Shown here: positions 1 to 12,705 of the stretch, piece after piece | How positions within the stretch are numbered: position 1 is the first letter of the stretch | Layout of the letters: every line of letters begins with the position of its first letter | From: Agriotes lineatus | Taxonomy: Eukaryota > Arthropoda > Insecta > Coleoptera > Elateridae | Direction: 5' to 3' | DNA length: 64,000 bases | Assembly: GCA_940337035.1 (NCBI GenBank) | Contig: CALNHX010005175.1 | Coordinates: 48,179 to 112,178 of the forward strand | Translations under genes and position numbers: made by a program | The notes under the pieces: generated by a model | Database searches by the model: none | What the model was told of the DNA's origin: nothing | What the model saw: the letters and a program-made list of their open reading frames with translations, nothing else

Positions 1-1043
1 GCGTTTCGAAAACCTTAGGTCGTATAGCTCAGAGGTACTACTGGCCCAAGATGCGAACGGACGTTCTGCGCTACATTCGCAACTGAAAGGTGTGTTCCCG
101 CACTAAGCCTGACCAACGACCACCCGCTGGACATATGGGAGGTCACACAAACATCTCGAAGCCCTGGGAGGTTATCTGTATGGACCTCATAGGACCTCTA
201 CCTCGTTCATCTCGGGGGTACCAGTATATACTCGTAGTGGCTGATTGTTTCTCTAAACTTCCTCTTGTATTTCCCCTTCGTAAGGCGACGGCCGCTGCAG
301 TCGTACGTCACGTTGAAGAAAACGTGTTTTTATTGTTTGGCGCTCCGAAGAGAATTATCTGCGACAATGGTGTCCAGTTCAAGAGTCGCGAATTTACTGC
401 CTTGGCTAGGAACTATGGCTGCAGAATAGCGTTTACAGCGTTGTATCACCCTCAGGCAAATCCAACGGAACGCATCAATCGTGTTCTGAAAACAATGCTT
501 ACAGCGTACGTGTCCGACAAACAACGTGAGTGGGATAAATACTTACAACAAGTCGCTTGTGCCATAAGAACCTCCAAGCATGATGTCACTGGTCATAGCC
601 CCTACTTTTTGAATTTTGGCCGAGAAATTACACTCGACGGGAATCCTGAAGAAAGACCTGAAGATGAAGGTCCCGAACTTCGTGTCATCAGGGATGAAAA
701 CCCCAACATCAGAGCCCAAGCGCTGCAACGGTTGTACAAAGAAGTAAAAGTTCGTCTTGCTAGGGCCTACGATCGTTCGAAGGTCTACTACAACCTGCGA
801 AGACGACCTGATGAATATCAGGTAGGCAACTCCGTTTGGAGAAGAAACTTCACGCAATCGGATGCTGCTAACCACTATACTGCTAAATTGGCACCCAAGT
901 TCATTGGACCCTTTATAATTCATAAGAAATTGTCTCGCTTCATATATCAACTTAAGGATCCAGACGGACGTCTACGCGGGAATTGGCATGCCAAAGACTT
1001 GAAGCTCAATAACGCTGTCGACAATGATGATGATTTGGTTTAG
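1..1043 (+). pseudogene. Ty3/gypsy pol fragment, integrase
   Basis: This is the C-terminal part of a Ty3/gypsy polyprotein; the rest lies before the window. The integrase inserts the element cDNA into host DNA. In frame one sees the end of the zinc-binding region (YYWPKMRTDV before position 84), then the catalytic core: first Asp in ICMDLIGP, second Asp in IICDNGVQF, Glu in NPTERINR. After that comes a GPY/F-type module (KFIGPFIIHK, then NWHAKDLK). The frame is open from 87 to the stop at 1041-1043. At 84-86 a TGA sits where a zinc-finger Cys codon is expected (RN-stop-KVC), so this copy is probably dead. A methionine near 135 is not a credible native start. The fold and DDE residues are clear; the exact gypsy lineage is not. 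Confidence 0.88.
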
Positions 1044-1709
1044 TCTACGTCTTTTTGGGAGGTTGGTTTGGGGACGTCGGACGGAATCTTTGGGACCCAA
1101 CTCACCTTTCCTTTTTCTCGAATTGGAGTCCCGACCTAAACATCTGGTCCCTTCATTTCTCGCATCTTTCTCTGTCTCATTTTTTTTCCTTGTTTGAAAG
1201 GGATGTTCCCTCTTTTTGCTGTGCTCGTTCTCTTTATACTTCGTGTTATTTTGGATATCAGTTCTATCTTCCGTCATTTGGAGATAGCTTCAGTGCTGTA
1301 GGTCGATCCTGGGCCTAAGTACTTAACCCTTGGTTGAGGTTGGTTTTCCTTTCCCTTCCTTCTTCTGTGTCGTTCGCTTTCCTGTCTCCCACTCCACATC
1401 TTTCCGAGGTGTTTGCGTTTCGGGTGCATCTTTGTTGCAACCTGACGTAACCTTCCCTTCCACCGGCGCAGCTCACATCATCTTGCAGCGACGGAAGAGG
1501 TTGGTGTCTAGTTGTCTTCGATGATGTGCTTGAACTCTTACATCCTCTCTTCTTGTCTACTTCTTTAGATCCTTTGTTCCTTCCCTTTGTTTCCTTCCGG
1601 CAGGCATCGTTTTTTTTTTTGTTGTCTCTTAGGGCGATTTCTTTTGTTGGCATTTGTATGGTCGGGTAAATCTGGGGTGATTTACCCTCCCTTTTGTTGG
1701 GGGAGGATT
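1044..1709 (+). other. Gypsy 3' untranslated region with polypurine tract
   Basis: This pyrimidine-rich stretch between the integrase stop and the putative 3' LTR has no convincing gene; ORFs on both strands are low-complexity. It ends in GTTGGGGGAGGATT (about 1696-1709), a good polypurine tract for priming plus-strand DNA synthesis, directly before TGTTACGATAC. No env-like ORF is visible. Confidence 0.55.
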
Positions 1710-3985
1710 TGTTACGATACTTTTGGAGTGCCCCCCGTAGTCTTGAACTTCTGCTAGCTGAATTTCTGAACTTGAATATTTATGGTTGGCTTTTGTCAAT
1801 GTTTGCATGCTTTAAACTAGGTATAATTGGCTATGTCTTATTTTTAATTACTCTCCCATAATTATCATGCAGTTTCATAAGCAACCCCTCGTTTAATTAC
1901 TTATATTTTGCAAATTAGGTTTATTCTTGCTATATTTTTACAAATATTTGGGTATGGCCGCTAGGCAACCGGTGATACAAATTGTTTTTAACTATTCCAT
2001 TTGTTGCTAGAGCAATGTTATCTTTTCCTGCAGTCAAACTTGCCTGACTAGTTTTTTTGGCTTCTCCTGGCCCAAATTTTTGTTATCAGATGACCTGTGG
2101 GCTGGGTTTTTGAATTTTTCGGCTTTCTTTTCAAGCTAAACTGTCGTGCTAGTAGGTGTTCCTCTGCAGCTAAGTGCTTCATAGCCCTTTGGTAGGGCTC
2201 GCCTCTTCGAATAGATTGTTTGAGGGATCTGGAAGCATTTCTGCGTTATCGTGGATGTTCGTAATGATTAGATAGCTACTTACTTGCATTCCTTCGCTTT
2301 TGGCGGATCTCCTGGAAACTACTTTAGCACGCTTCTTTCGGCTCGACCCCCAGCTTGAGGTAAGATTAGCCCAGTTTCTTCTTAATCGGGAATACATTTG
2401 GGTTCTGTGCGTTTTTAGCCAAAAATTCCCGGTGGGAATTAAGACACTCCCCATCTGCTTGAAATCCTTCCTGTCTGGAGCAGGCCTATCCCGTTCGACT
2501 GCACCCTGCTGGAATCCAGTTCGATGCACTGGGCCCTAAGATAGTCGCATCGCCTGTGAATGTTGCAACTCTCGTGGGCAACACTGAAGATTGAGCAACT
2601 GCTTTACACTCACCTGCAAGTCATTCTGCAGCCTCCACAGCTGGCACTGCCTCCCGCAGCTGCAGCCGCCCTCGTTGCTTCGCTAGCTACGTCCAACAAC
2701 AGGGGAGCAACCGGAGAGATTAGGTTCTGGTAAACTTTCCTGCAGGCAAGACGTTATTGTAGATAATATGCATTGCGCCTGTTGTACTTTATAATTGAAT
2801 CATACTGTTTCATGCCGTTAGCACTTCGGGCATGTGATTTAGGTGATAGGTTTCGTGCATCGTTAGATTAGTGATATTTAGAATTTGTGTAATTAAATGT
2901 TAGGGCCGCCGCGCAATGATATGCGGATACCCTCTGCTACTTGCTAAATTGAGGTCATAAGGTTTACCTGTGTATTGCTCCGTTTGTGCCTTCGGGTCTC
3001 CTACCCTTATTGACCTGTGTTATCTGAAAAAAATTTATAGAGTAGAACTTGTAGCTTTGAGCTTCACTTGTGTCCTTTCTGGACGTCGCGTTTACTCACC
3101 AGCTTGCATAACACAGTTCGGAAGCCTTAAAGCTTCGCTGTTTACATCACAAAACAGTATTTAATATTTTCATGTCAAACGTCCGGCGTGAAGTTAGGCA
3201 CACTTCAGTAGCGTGTCTCATAAGCCGACTTCGGGAGCATTGTGATTATTTGTAGATCTTCGCTAACCGAGTAATGGGCAAATCCAAGCCCTTGCTTTCT
3301 TTAGCATATAAATATACATACGTACACTGAATGCATTTCTAATATGGACACCGTCGTTCATGTGTGGCCACGCAAACGCACGCTGATTCCGCCCCTTAGA
3401 AAATTTTGAATATAGATATAGCGTCATTTAGGGCTAACCTTCGGGGTTAAAACGTTAGCCGAGGTGGTCTTGTATTGCTCTGAGCCGGTATACGCGAAAT
3501 TTTAAACCCGCTCCGCGACTCGCGCTTAATCAATTTAAATTATTTTAATTGTCTCCGCGACGCCCGGCGTACCCTCGTTTCTTTTTTTTAGAGTGTTTGT
3601 ACTGTCCAACGATTCGCGGCCTAAATTTTGCTTTATGAATATTTGCATGGTAATATTTATTTACGGCCCGAAACTACTTTTCTTCTTTTTTTTTGCATGC
3701 ATTTGTAATAATTTATTTAGATATATATATATATACATTTACATTGAAATTTATAATTGGTACATCGTATGATCACTTATGTGTATTTGAACGCCTGCCT
3801 GATTTGTTGTACATTAATGTTTGTATTTGCACTATAGTACATACCCACCATTTATTAATAAAGCTGTGATATTTTCTTTGGTGGTTGATTTGATTGTTTT
3901 CTTTGTGCTGCTGGAAATTGTCCTGACCTTATGTACGGTCCGGCATAAGGATTAGAACTTGAGTCGTGGACCTGGCGCCCTATTT
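1710..3985 (+). repeat. Putative 3' LTR of the gypsy element
   Basis: The start (TGTTACGATAC) follows the polypurine tract. The stretch is non-coding and has an AATAAA signal at 3857-3862 followed by a T/G-rich stretch, as in R/U5. The 3' boundary is uncertain: no clean terminal CA with a target duplication was found. About 2.2 kb would be long for an LTR, so part of it may be another repeat. Confidence 0.4.
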
Positions 3986-3988
3986 TTT

Positions 3989-4289
3989 TTATACTTTTTC
4001 AGCATAGCTGGAACCCTGCGACCCTCGCGGCGAGCTAGCCCAATTAGGCCGATAGTTACCAGCCGGCAAAACATCAAATATAACTTTCGCCAAAAGGTAA
4101 GGCCGACCGTCTATCTTCCCTAACACAGGTGGGATATTTTGTTGCAATTTCCATATTGGTGGAACTCTCAAAAGCGTCATCCGCTTCAGCTGCAGACGAT
4201 GCTATTAAAATATTCTTGAAAGAATAATATAGCTGTTGGCGACAGTCTTTCGGTATATTATGCTTTTTTTCGAACAACCATCTCCACAC
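3989..4289 (-). other. Unrecognised short ORFs, probable transposon relic
   Basis: Two overlapping minus-strand frames (4289-4074 and 4180-3989) could be one reading frame broken by an indel. The upper one reads MWRWLFEKKHNIP and then a short amphipathic stretch. I do not recognise a family. The neighbourhood, with a gypsy LTR on one side and a Harbinger relic on the other, makes a decayed transposon ORF the simplest reading. Confidence 0.25.
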
Positions 4290-4776
4290 CGACTGCGCAA
4301 CATGAAATTAACAGAGATTTTTTCTTCGTTGTCTGGCTTGGACAAAACATTTTTTTCTGCGTTTACTTTTTGGTACTGAAGAAATGCTTTTGGATTTCAA
4401 TTTAGAACATTGAGAGCAAAACGTACGCTCGATCAGTACTTTATCGGCAATCCGTACTGTTGTTCGGCGCTGACCAATGAAAACCGTTCATTACTACGTA
4501 GGTTCTCTCGCCATGTACGTTTTGCTTAAATGCGGCCCGGGTAGGAGGTATGACGTCATCGATGTTTTTTTAATGGCAACCCTCTTTTTTATTACGGAAT
4601 TTGAAAGAACACTCTTTTACTTACGCTAAGCTGATTTTTGCGTACGGTTACATGACCAAAAATTAGGATAAACAATTTTAAAATTGTAAAATAGTAAGAG
4701 TAGTATAAAAACACCAGTCGCACAGTCAGCTATTCCATTAAAACAATACTTGTGCGTCCACAGAGACTACTAAAAA
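4290..4776. other. Gene-free stretch
   Basis: AT-rich sequence with no ORF, tandem array or inverted repeat that I can support. Confidence 0.5.
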
Positions 4777-4968
4777 CTAAACCACTAAACTGGATAAAGC
4801 TGATCGCCTCAAATCAAACCGATTGATCACCGTGTGACCAGTTGCCTGCTTTGTGCTTGATGTTTTACGTTCTGTATACTTTTTGTGAGTTTCCCTCAAC
4901 GTTACTGGCCCTACAAGTCTTTCAAGTTCACGAAAATTTTCCCTATCCATTCTGTAGCTTTGTTTCAA
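4777..4968 (-). pseudogene. Harbinger-type nuclease N-terminal relic
   Basis: The reading frame contains YRMDRENFRELERLVGPV followed by a basic stretch. This resembles the start of HARBI1/PIF-Harbinger nucleases, where a (F/Y)RM-x-(3-5)-F-x-x-L-x-x-L-x-x-(I/V)GP pattern precedes the DDE domain. Only about 60 residues remain and no catalytic residues are present. A chance match is possible, but the spacing of the aromatic and GP positions is right. Confidence 0.4.
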
Positions 4969-5683
4969 CTTTACAGTGTCCTCAACATTACTTGTGATCT
5001 GAAACCATAATTTTTCTTACTCCTCTTCAAAATTTGGGTGAAGTCAAAAATGTTTACGCTTTTTTCCAGAGCTTCTAAAGTCCATGTAACGAATAAAAAA
5101 GGTCCTCATTCGATGTCGGCTGATAAAAACGGTTTCTTTGGTGTAGGGAAAAACAAATGACAGATCGCATGCGATTGGTTGCTAGCGATCAGCCGCGTAG
5201 TATTAGTTTTCTCGGTAGACGAACGGCCTTAGTTCCATAGGTTGTCACTTTTATGGCATTTCAAAATAAAAAACTGGTATACGAGACTCGATCGACAAGT
5301 CTCTTATTGGAACAGCTTCTCCGGGCCTCGCTTTTCTAAATTTTTCTGGGCCTGTTCTAAGGCATTTCCCGATCTTGTATCGTAATATCAAAGAGCATAT
5401 AATTTGGTAATATGATATAACATATTACGTCTGCTAAACGTTATTCATAGCGGCATTTTAAAATATCAACCATAATTAAAGGTTGCGTTGCTGCTGTGCT
5501 CATTAATAATATTCTTTCAACCAAATTATAAGGCCATTGATATTAATTAACTACTTATACAGATTGCCTAACATTGTACGGAACATAGCAATTCCATGAG
5601 TTGGAAAAGGTTCAAATGTTATTATGTAACTGAAATGGAAAAAGCAATAATTACTTTGGTAGCTAGGCAACAAGTAACAATAG
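4969..5683. other. Gene-free stretch
   Basis: AT-rich intergenic sequence. I see no gene or ordered repeat; it runs up to the target TA of the element at 5686. Confidence 0.5.
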
Positions 5684-5685
5684 TA

Positions 5686-6879
5686 CCGTCATTTGGGGAT
5701 ATATTGGATGATGTTTTCGTTTTTTTTTTACTTTTCTCTGCTCTGAAGCAAAATATTGAACCGGGGCATTTTCTAATGGAAAGGCTTTGCCGAATGAAAG
5801 TAAATTTTACAAAAATATGCAAAAAAATATAATTTTTAAACCTTTTTTTAAAACAATAATGCCATCCCATATAACCCCGTGTATGGGGATATATTGGACG
5901 GTGTAATTTTCTCACTGAAACTGGAAAAACTGTGGTGAATGGCTGATATAGATCGGTCCTACAACCTTTGTCAGACACTTTTGACCAAAAAAAATTAGTT
6001 TTAATCAAGACCAATAAATAAGACAAATACAACCAAAATCCAATAACTGCATTTATTTGCATTTTATTTTTACATTTTCGGTACAAAAAACATTTAAAAA
6101 TTCTAAATAACCTAAATCAAACACTTAACTTAAAAACAGAAAAGCATTATAAACTCTAAATAATTTTTTGTAAACGAAAGAAATATATTTTTTTAAATTT
6201 AAACTAAAAAACTAAAACTTTTTGCTGGAAAGGGAATCTCCGTAGTAAATAAAAAGAAAATTACAAAATATTTTGGGGAAAGATAAAAATACCCCTTATC
6301 TCCTGTGGTTTGCCAAGCTTATCCCCATGTCTACCTAGATATTTGGAATGTAACGTAGAACGTGGTACCCCAAATCTGTCTGCTGCCTGCTGGAATAACA
6401 AATTATCATTTAAAACAGCTCCCAACGCATACTTAATTTTTTAAAGGTCATAATTTCGTCGAAACGCAGTTTCCAACTTGTGTTTATGTCTTCTGGGCAT
6501 CGTCCAATATAACCCTGAAAAATCAGGTTTTTCAGTTTTTGATGTTTTTCTCAAAAATTAGTAAATACGTTAAACGTTTGCTTGTTTACATTTGTTATTG
6601 AGGTTATGTTCAAGTGTTAGTTCCATTGGATTATGCTTTGTTAAACATTAATAAGAGAAATACGCGGAGGCTTTTCGAGTATTACAAAAACGATTTTAAA
6701 AAGTAATTTTTTAGAAGCTTATTGACAACTACAGCAATCACATGCATAGCCACTTTCTTATGTGTACTAATTTTTTCGCTGTTCAGGATTGCCAATTGCG
6801 CGAAATTTATAAACAAATTTTAAAAAAGGGGCCAATATCCAATATAACCCCGGGTATCCAATATATTCCCAAATGACGG
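5686..6879. mobile_element. Non-autonomous psq/pogo-type DNA transposon, family P
   Basis: The termini are inverted repeats: CCGTCATTTGGGGATATATT on the left and its complement, with small differences, on the right. They are flanked by TA at 5684-5685 and 6880-6881. The terminal motif recurs inside, at about 5884-5902 (GGGGATATATTGGACGG), about 6491-6510 and about 6830-6860. No transposase frame is seen; the 154-aa minus-strand ORF has no recognisable domain. The second family member is at 27521-29337 and carries a psq-like ORF. Confidence 0.75.
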
Positions 6880-7165
6880 TACATCTTTGTTTGTTTGTTA
6901 TACCATCTGGTTTTCTCTTGGTAAAAAATATATCTACTAGCAAGATGCCAGTTCTTCGTACGGGCAACAAATATGTTTTCTTCTAAATCTCAAATGAATT
7001 CTAGGGCGCCCCCTCCCCTTCACTCAATACGCTAAACTAACAAACTCCGCAAAACAATATTGTAGGAATAAAGGAAACAAAATTCTTCTGAAAAAGTTCC
7101 TCCACAACTTTTATGCTTCACGTACCCCCTGGAAATGTGTACGTAATTGTCGTTCCCCTTGTATA

Positions 7166-8074
7166 CAGTGTGGTCCATTAAGTGTGCAACAAATGGGAAA
7201 TTTTTTTATTAGTTGTACAATCGAAATTTAAATATTGCCAAAAGTTAGTGCATGTTCGATAACCATATCAGATGCCCTTAGAATGGCTTCAAGTCAAACA
7301 ATATACAGGGCAGGACAAAAAATATGAAATTCGTTCAAGAACAAAGTTACCTTATTTCAAAAAATATAGCAAAATTTTATTAAGAAAAGTTGTTTAGAAT
7401 TAAAAGTTATGCTCAAATACAAAGTCACGGCCTCCTATTCGAATTTTGATTCTTTTTTGGAAAACTTTGTATTACCCCCGTATGATACATATTTTTATTA
7501 TTTTTATTTTATATGTATTTAAAGTACCCACAACCACATTCCTTTTAAATAACTTTTAGCAACTTGAAGCGTATTTGTAAAATTTACTTGGATTTATATT
7601 TTTTTAGGTAAGCGTCCACTTCATGTTTGTTGCAACGATATTTAACAGAACTTTAGAATTTCGCAAATATTCTTTTTAACAAGGCAAATGCTTTACTAAT
7701 CATAATTTACATATGAAAAACTCTTAATAAAATCAGAATAATAAAAATATGTATCATACGGGGATAATACAAAATTTTACAAGAAAAAGAATCAAAATTC
7801 GAATAGGAGGCCGTGACTTTGTATTTGAGCATAACTTTTAATTCTAAACAACTTTTCTTAATAAAATTTTGTTATATTTTTTGAAATAAGGTAACTTTGT
7901 TCTTGAACGAATTACATATTTTTTGTCCTGCCCTGTATATTGTTTGACTTGAAGCCATTCTAAGGGCATCTGATATGGTTATCGAACATGCACTAACTTT
8001 TGGCGTATTTAAATTTCGGTTTTACAACTAATAAAAAAATGTCCCATTTGTTGCACACTTAATGGACCACACTG
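7166..8074. mobile_element. Long-hairpin MITE, CAGTGTGGTCC termini
   Basis: The left end starts CAGTGTGGTCCATTAAGTGT and the right end is its complement. Both are flanked by TA (7164-7165, 8075-8076), as in Tc1/mariner-like elements. The arms are several hundred bases long and nearly identical; for example GAATAGGAGGCCGTGACTTT near 7802 mirrors sequence near 7420. There is no transposase. The RNA of either strand would fold into one long hairpin. Confidence 0.85.
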
Positions 8075-8154
8075 TATATGATAAAACTATAGTATTAGTA
8101 TAACAATGAGATAAAATATATTTGTCCAAACTAAATGTTGTATTCATAAATTAT

Positions 8155-9360
8155 AGCAAGATATCCATTTCCACCACTTGGGGGTGCAATTTCAGAAATC
8201 CTATTTATTGTACGAGATATTAAGTAATTCGTGAAAACACAGTTTACTCTTTTTCACCCCTTATGGGTGGAATTTTGAAAAATTCTTTTAGTCCATATTA
8301 TCCTGAAATAAATCCACAGCGAAAAAAAAATTAATAAATTTAACACACTACCCCTTTTCAGTTTTCCCTTTTTACCGCTTTAGAGGTAATATTAAAATCC
8401 CTTATACCATTTTCTAAATATTTTAAGAATACATCTATATGCCAAAAAACAATGTTCTAACTCAATAAACATAGGAGATACGAACGGTTCTTTAATTCAC
8501 CCCGAATCCAGATTTGCACCTTTAGGGGTTGATTTGGGAAAATTCTAAAACGTGTTTGTAGACATTTATATTGGATACCTATGCAAGCAAAAAACCAAGC
8601 CGATATCTTATATGCTTAAGAGATATTGAGGAGTTTGTGAAAACATTGTTTACCACTTTTCACCTCCTTAGGGGTAACACTTTAAAATACCTTAAACCGC
8701 TTTCTAAATATTTTAAGAATACATTTGTATGCCAAAAACGAATGCTCTAGCTCAATAAACGTAGGAGACACTAAGTGTTCTTTAATTCACTCCGAATCCA
8801 GATTTGCACTTTTAGGGGTTGATTAGGGCAAAATCCTGAAATGCGTTTTTAAACACTTGTATTGGATACTTATGTAACCAAACACCAATTCGATATCTTA
8901 TCGGGTCTAAGAGATATTGAGGAATTCGTGAAAATACAGTTTACCCTTTTTCACCCCCTTAAGGGTAAAACTGTAAAATCTCTTAAACCACTTTCGAAAT
9001 ATTTTAAAAATACATGTATATTGCAAAAAACAAAGTTCTAACTCAATAAACATAGGAGATACGAAGGGTTCTTTAATTCATCCCCAATCCAGATTTGCAC
9101 CGGGTTGATTAGGGCAAAATCCTAAAATACATTTCTATGTATTTGCATTGATAATCTTTGCAAGTAAACACCAAATTTATATCTTACCGGGTGTAAGAGA
9201 TATTGAAGAATTCGTGAAAACACATTTTACCGTTTTTCACCCCCTTAGGGGTCGAATTTCAAAAAATCCCTTCTTAGCACTACCTTACGTAATAAATTGA
9301 ACCTTCCACCCAAATTTCAAGTTTCTAGTACCAGTGGTTTCGGCTCTGCGTTGATTAGTC
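8155..9360. repeat. Tandem array, ~310-bp unit (about 4 copies)
   Basis: Diverged direct repeats share ordered blocks: AATTCGTGAAAACAC, TTTTTCACCCCCTTAGGGGT, CTCAATAAACATAGGAGATA and AATCCAGATTTGCACC. The blocks recur near 8225/8630/8925/9210 and 8460/8750/9040. The array ends with GTGGTTTCGGCTCTGCGTTG (about 9333-9352). I recall similar tails from other insect repeats, but cannot check that. No coding potential. Confidence 0.7.
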
Positions 9361-9384
9361 AGGGTTGTGACTTTCCTTTATATA

Positions 9385-9942
9385 CAGGGTGTTCCAGAAT
9401 AACTGTTCCTAATTCTCAGAATTGAGAGAGGGCATGTTATTCAACACTTTTTAATAATAAACTAGTGTTCGGAAATACTTTCGTATTGAATTAAAACTGT
9501 ATGAAGGATATGAGGATTAGAAATTCCTCCAATGTGGATACATAATCAATTCACAAAACTCATGAACTGTCAATGTCAATTTTTTAAAATATTTTGTGAG
9601 TGTACCTGGAAATTAGTAATATTTCAAAATGCATTTACATATATTAGAATTATTTAAGTTGCATGTTTTTTACTTCACTTAACTTTTGACACATGTAACA
9701 TAACGTAACTTTAAATATTACTAATTTCCAGGTACACTCAGCAAATATTAAAAAAAAATACATTGACAGTTCACGAGTTTTGTGAATGGTTTATGTATCC
9801 ACATTAGAGGAATTTCTAATCCTCATACAGTTTTAATTCAATACAGAAGTATTTGCGAACACTAGTTTATTATTAAAAAGTGTTGATTAACATGCCCTCT
9901 CTCAATTCTGAGAATTAGGAACAGTTATTCTGGAACACCCTG
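9385..9942. mobile_element. Long-hairpin MITE, CAGGGTGTTCC termini
   Basis: The ends are CAGGGTGTTCCAGAATAACT and its complement, flanked by TA at 9383-9384 and 9943-9944. The arms (about 220-250 bp) stay complementary through blocks such as ATTACTAATTTCCAGGTACA near 9716 and its mirror near 9600. No ORF. It probably used a Tc1/mariner transposase in trans. Confidence 0.85.
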
Positions 9943-10514
9943 TATACATATACAAGGAGGTCGTAAAGTTTGGAATAAATTCGATAACACATTTTAGAAG
10001 GGTTTTCACAGAAAATCCTTGGACACGTCAACCTTATTTTTTAAAATGCCATTTTTTACGCCAATGGCATATTTTGATCGTGTTTTGTTTTGGAGCTGTA
10101 ACGTCATCGGCATTTTTTTAAATTGCAACCCTTATTTTTCTTCACGAATTTGGATAGAACACATTTTTCTAAGTAGGGGAAGGACGGGCAAAGTGACATA
10201 GTTAACATTTGAAAAATTCTCAAAACTTTGACTGAACTCGAAAAATTCTCAACGTATGGCATCTGACTTATATGTTATTGACCTTTAACAATCAAAGTCA
10301 CCGTCAGGTGCAGCTAATCACAATTGACTGAAATATTTTTTTTTCTTCGCGGAGGCGTTATTTCACTTTGCCCGACCTAGTGCGGGCAAAGTGAAATTTT
10401 GGGACGGGCAAACTGAAATAGTGTAATAGTTATAAAATAAACGCACATTTATTAATTCTCAAGAACAATTCAAGTTTACAAAGTAAAACAAAATATTACA
10501 GGCCACTATTTAAG

Positions 10515-12420
10515 CTATTTTTCGATAAACTGAGACAGCTCAGGGACGTCAAAGAACCCTCTCCGCATCGCCTTTGGCTCCTGGACAGTCATATACAGAT
10601 CAGCATATGAATATGACATTATGTCATCTTTCAGGGGCCATCGAAAATATTTCTGTGTTCTTTCCATGCATTTTACTTTTACTTCATCGCTGAATTTCTT
10701 GACGACCAAACCAGGAAAACAATTTCCTTCGTACTTGACAGCAATCCAGCTTCCTTCATCTATCATTTCTGGTGTAATGATTTGACTATTTTTTCTACCT
10801 CCTTCGTCATCACCTGAAGAGAATGTCTCCGCCCACTCAGAGTCACTGTCGTCCAGCTTGAGGCTCGTGTCAGTACGATCACTGTCAGAGTCTGAAGGAA
10901 AGACTTGTTTTTTGACCTTCTCAACCTTCTTTCTTGGCACCTTTTCACTCTTTGCTTCTTGTTCTGCCTTCTTCTTTTCAGTTCTTCAATGACAGGTGTA
11001 CTTGTAGCTATAGTTGTCGTACCTCTGCGACGTTTACGTCTAAGACGTATTGTTGCTCCATTGCCAGGTATACCCTCATTTAAATCATCCACATGAGGAA
11101 TGGGTAGAATGTCATAAGCTGAAACAAATGTTGCCGTTGGGGGTGTACGCTTTGAAGGTGTTGAAGTTGAGGGGGTCTCAGCTTGATCCTCATTACTACT
11201 CGACAAAAGATTCGTTGTCTCAGCTGCTGAATAGGAATCCTTTGGGAAAACTCTTTCAAAGGGGTATATTCCAGATTTTTTTAAAGCCAGAGATTGCATT
11301 CTGTAAGGTAGCTGCTTTTGAGTATGCATTTCCAAAAAGAGACCCAACATCATGAATCGTGACAACTTTTCCATGGTTTTCTCTCAGCCATACCCTTACA
11401 GCTTGTTCATAGTATGCTGACAGAGGATACATGAAGGCTACATCGAGTGGCTGTAGCCGATGTGTGCAGTGTGGAGGCAACACTAAAATGTCCACATGAT
11501 TTTCTTTTGCCAACATTATTACTTCTAGATTATTGACGTGTGTAGCATGACCGTCAAGGATTAACAAAACACGTTCTTCAGCTGTAGGCTTCGAATATTT
11601 TAGGAAATGTTTGAACCATTCTACAAAAATATTTGACTGCATCCATCCAGATGGGTGTGTGAAGATTTTTGTGTTGGGGGGAACACCCTTTTCAAACAGT
11701 GGATTAGCTCGGACCCTTGGAAATATCAGTGCTGGTGGAATATAGTTTCCAGTAGCACTGAAACAAATCTCAGCCGTGACAAGAGTTCCTCTCTCAGCTG
11801 ACGATAATACGCCCACCTGCTTCTTCCCCTTTCTAGATAGTATTTTAGACGGTTTGTTGGGCACAGTAGAGATCCCAGTTTCATCACAATTGTATATCCT
11901 GTCCGGAGCGCAGCCGTGAGTTTCATACAACCCTTCAAGATCGAAAAACTTATTTACGTTAACCTCATTAAATGCTGAAGCTCGTGCTGGTGACGTATTT
12001 TCAGGAAGCCGCAAAGATAGTTCTGGATCGTCGTAGAAATTCAGTCACCCAGTCCTTTCCTGCTTTTCGATCTATTTTATTGAATGAATGTGCGAGTTGA
12101 TTTCGTTCAGCGAATTGAAAGGCGAGATCCCTGAAATCTGATCTTGTCAGGCCGAAAAGTCGTTTTTCCATTTCTAGGAGATACTCAACGAGGATATTTT
12201 CTTGCTCAGCACTAAAGACTGTTCGAAATCTTCCCAAACCTTTTTTTGCTCCTTCTTCCACAGGCTTCTTCAGTCTCCTAAACAGTGTTGCAACTGGAAC
12301 ATTGTGAATCCTTGCTGCCGCATTTATTCCCGTTCCTTGGCTGACAGATGTCAGTGCCGTTTCCATTTGATTTTCATCCCATCCCTGTTGATTCGTTTTC
12401 CGTGTGTATTTGTAAACCAT
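10515..12420 (-). pseudogene. Pogo-type transposase (HTH-psq, CENP-B-like, DDE)
   Basis: This transposase would bind the terminal repeats and cut and rejoin the element. The likely start is the ATG at 12420, reading MVYKYTRK. A psq-type helix-turn-helix follows (GINAAARIHNVPVATLFRRL), then a CENP-B-like DNA-binding region to about 12020. The DDE_1 domain comes next, with Asp in IYNCDETGIS, Asp in LLILDGHATH and the third acidic residue in HRLQPLDVAF. A Ser/Asp-rich acidic linker and a C-terminal domain end at 10515. Three frame changes break it: near 12010, in a run of T near 11275, and near 10950. The catalytic residues are all retained, so it died recently by indels, or the assembly has small errors. 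Confidence 0.88.
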
Positions 12421-12705
12421 TTTGATCTTGAACAAATTATTAAAGAAAATAAATATATTTCAAACATTGCGGGCAAAGTGAAATACTATTTCAAATTGCC
12501 CGCCGCAACATTATTTCACTTTGCCCGACAAGATGTAACAGTGAAAAAAAGTAAATATCAATTTGCAACACAGTGGAAATAGCATGCTTATCTGTCGTTA
12601 TACTCTCAAGACTTTGTTTTGTCGAATTACAAAGAGTAGGCCAAGAAAATAGTTAGTAAATCCATGGCAGGACTTCTAAAATACAAAAAAATACTTACAA
12701 TTTTT

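Noticed and set aside
1055..1653. Plus- and minus-strand ORFs after the gypsy integrase, considered as env
   Set aside because: Low-complexity pyrimidine-rich frames on both strands; no signal peptide, furin site or transmembrane pattern.
3971..3982. TGGCGCCC resembling a retroviral primer-binding site
   Set aside because: It would follow a 5' LTR, but the sequence before it reads as the end of a 3' LTR and no coding region follows.
5622..6086. 154-aa minus-strand ORF
   Set aside because: Crosses the left end of the psq-type element and has no recognisable motif.
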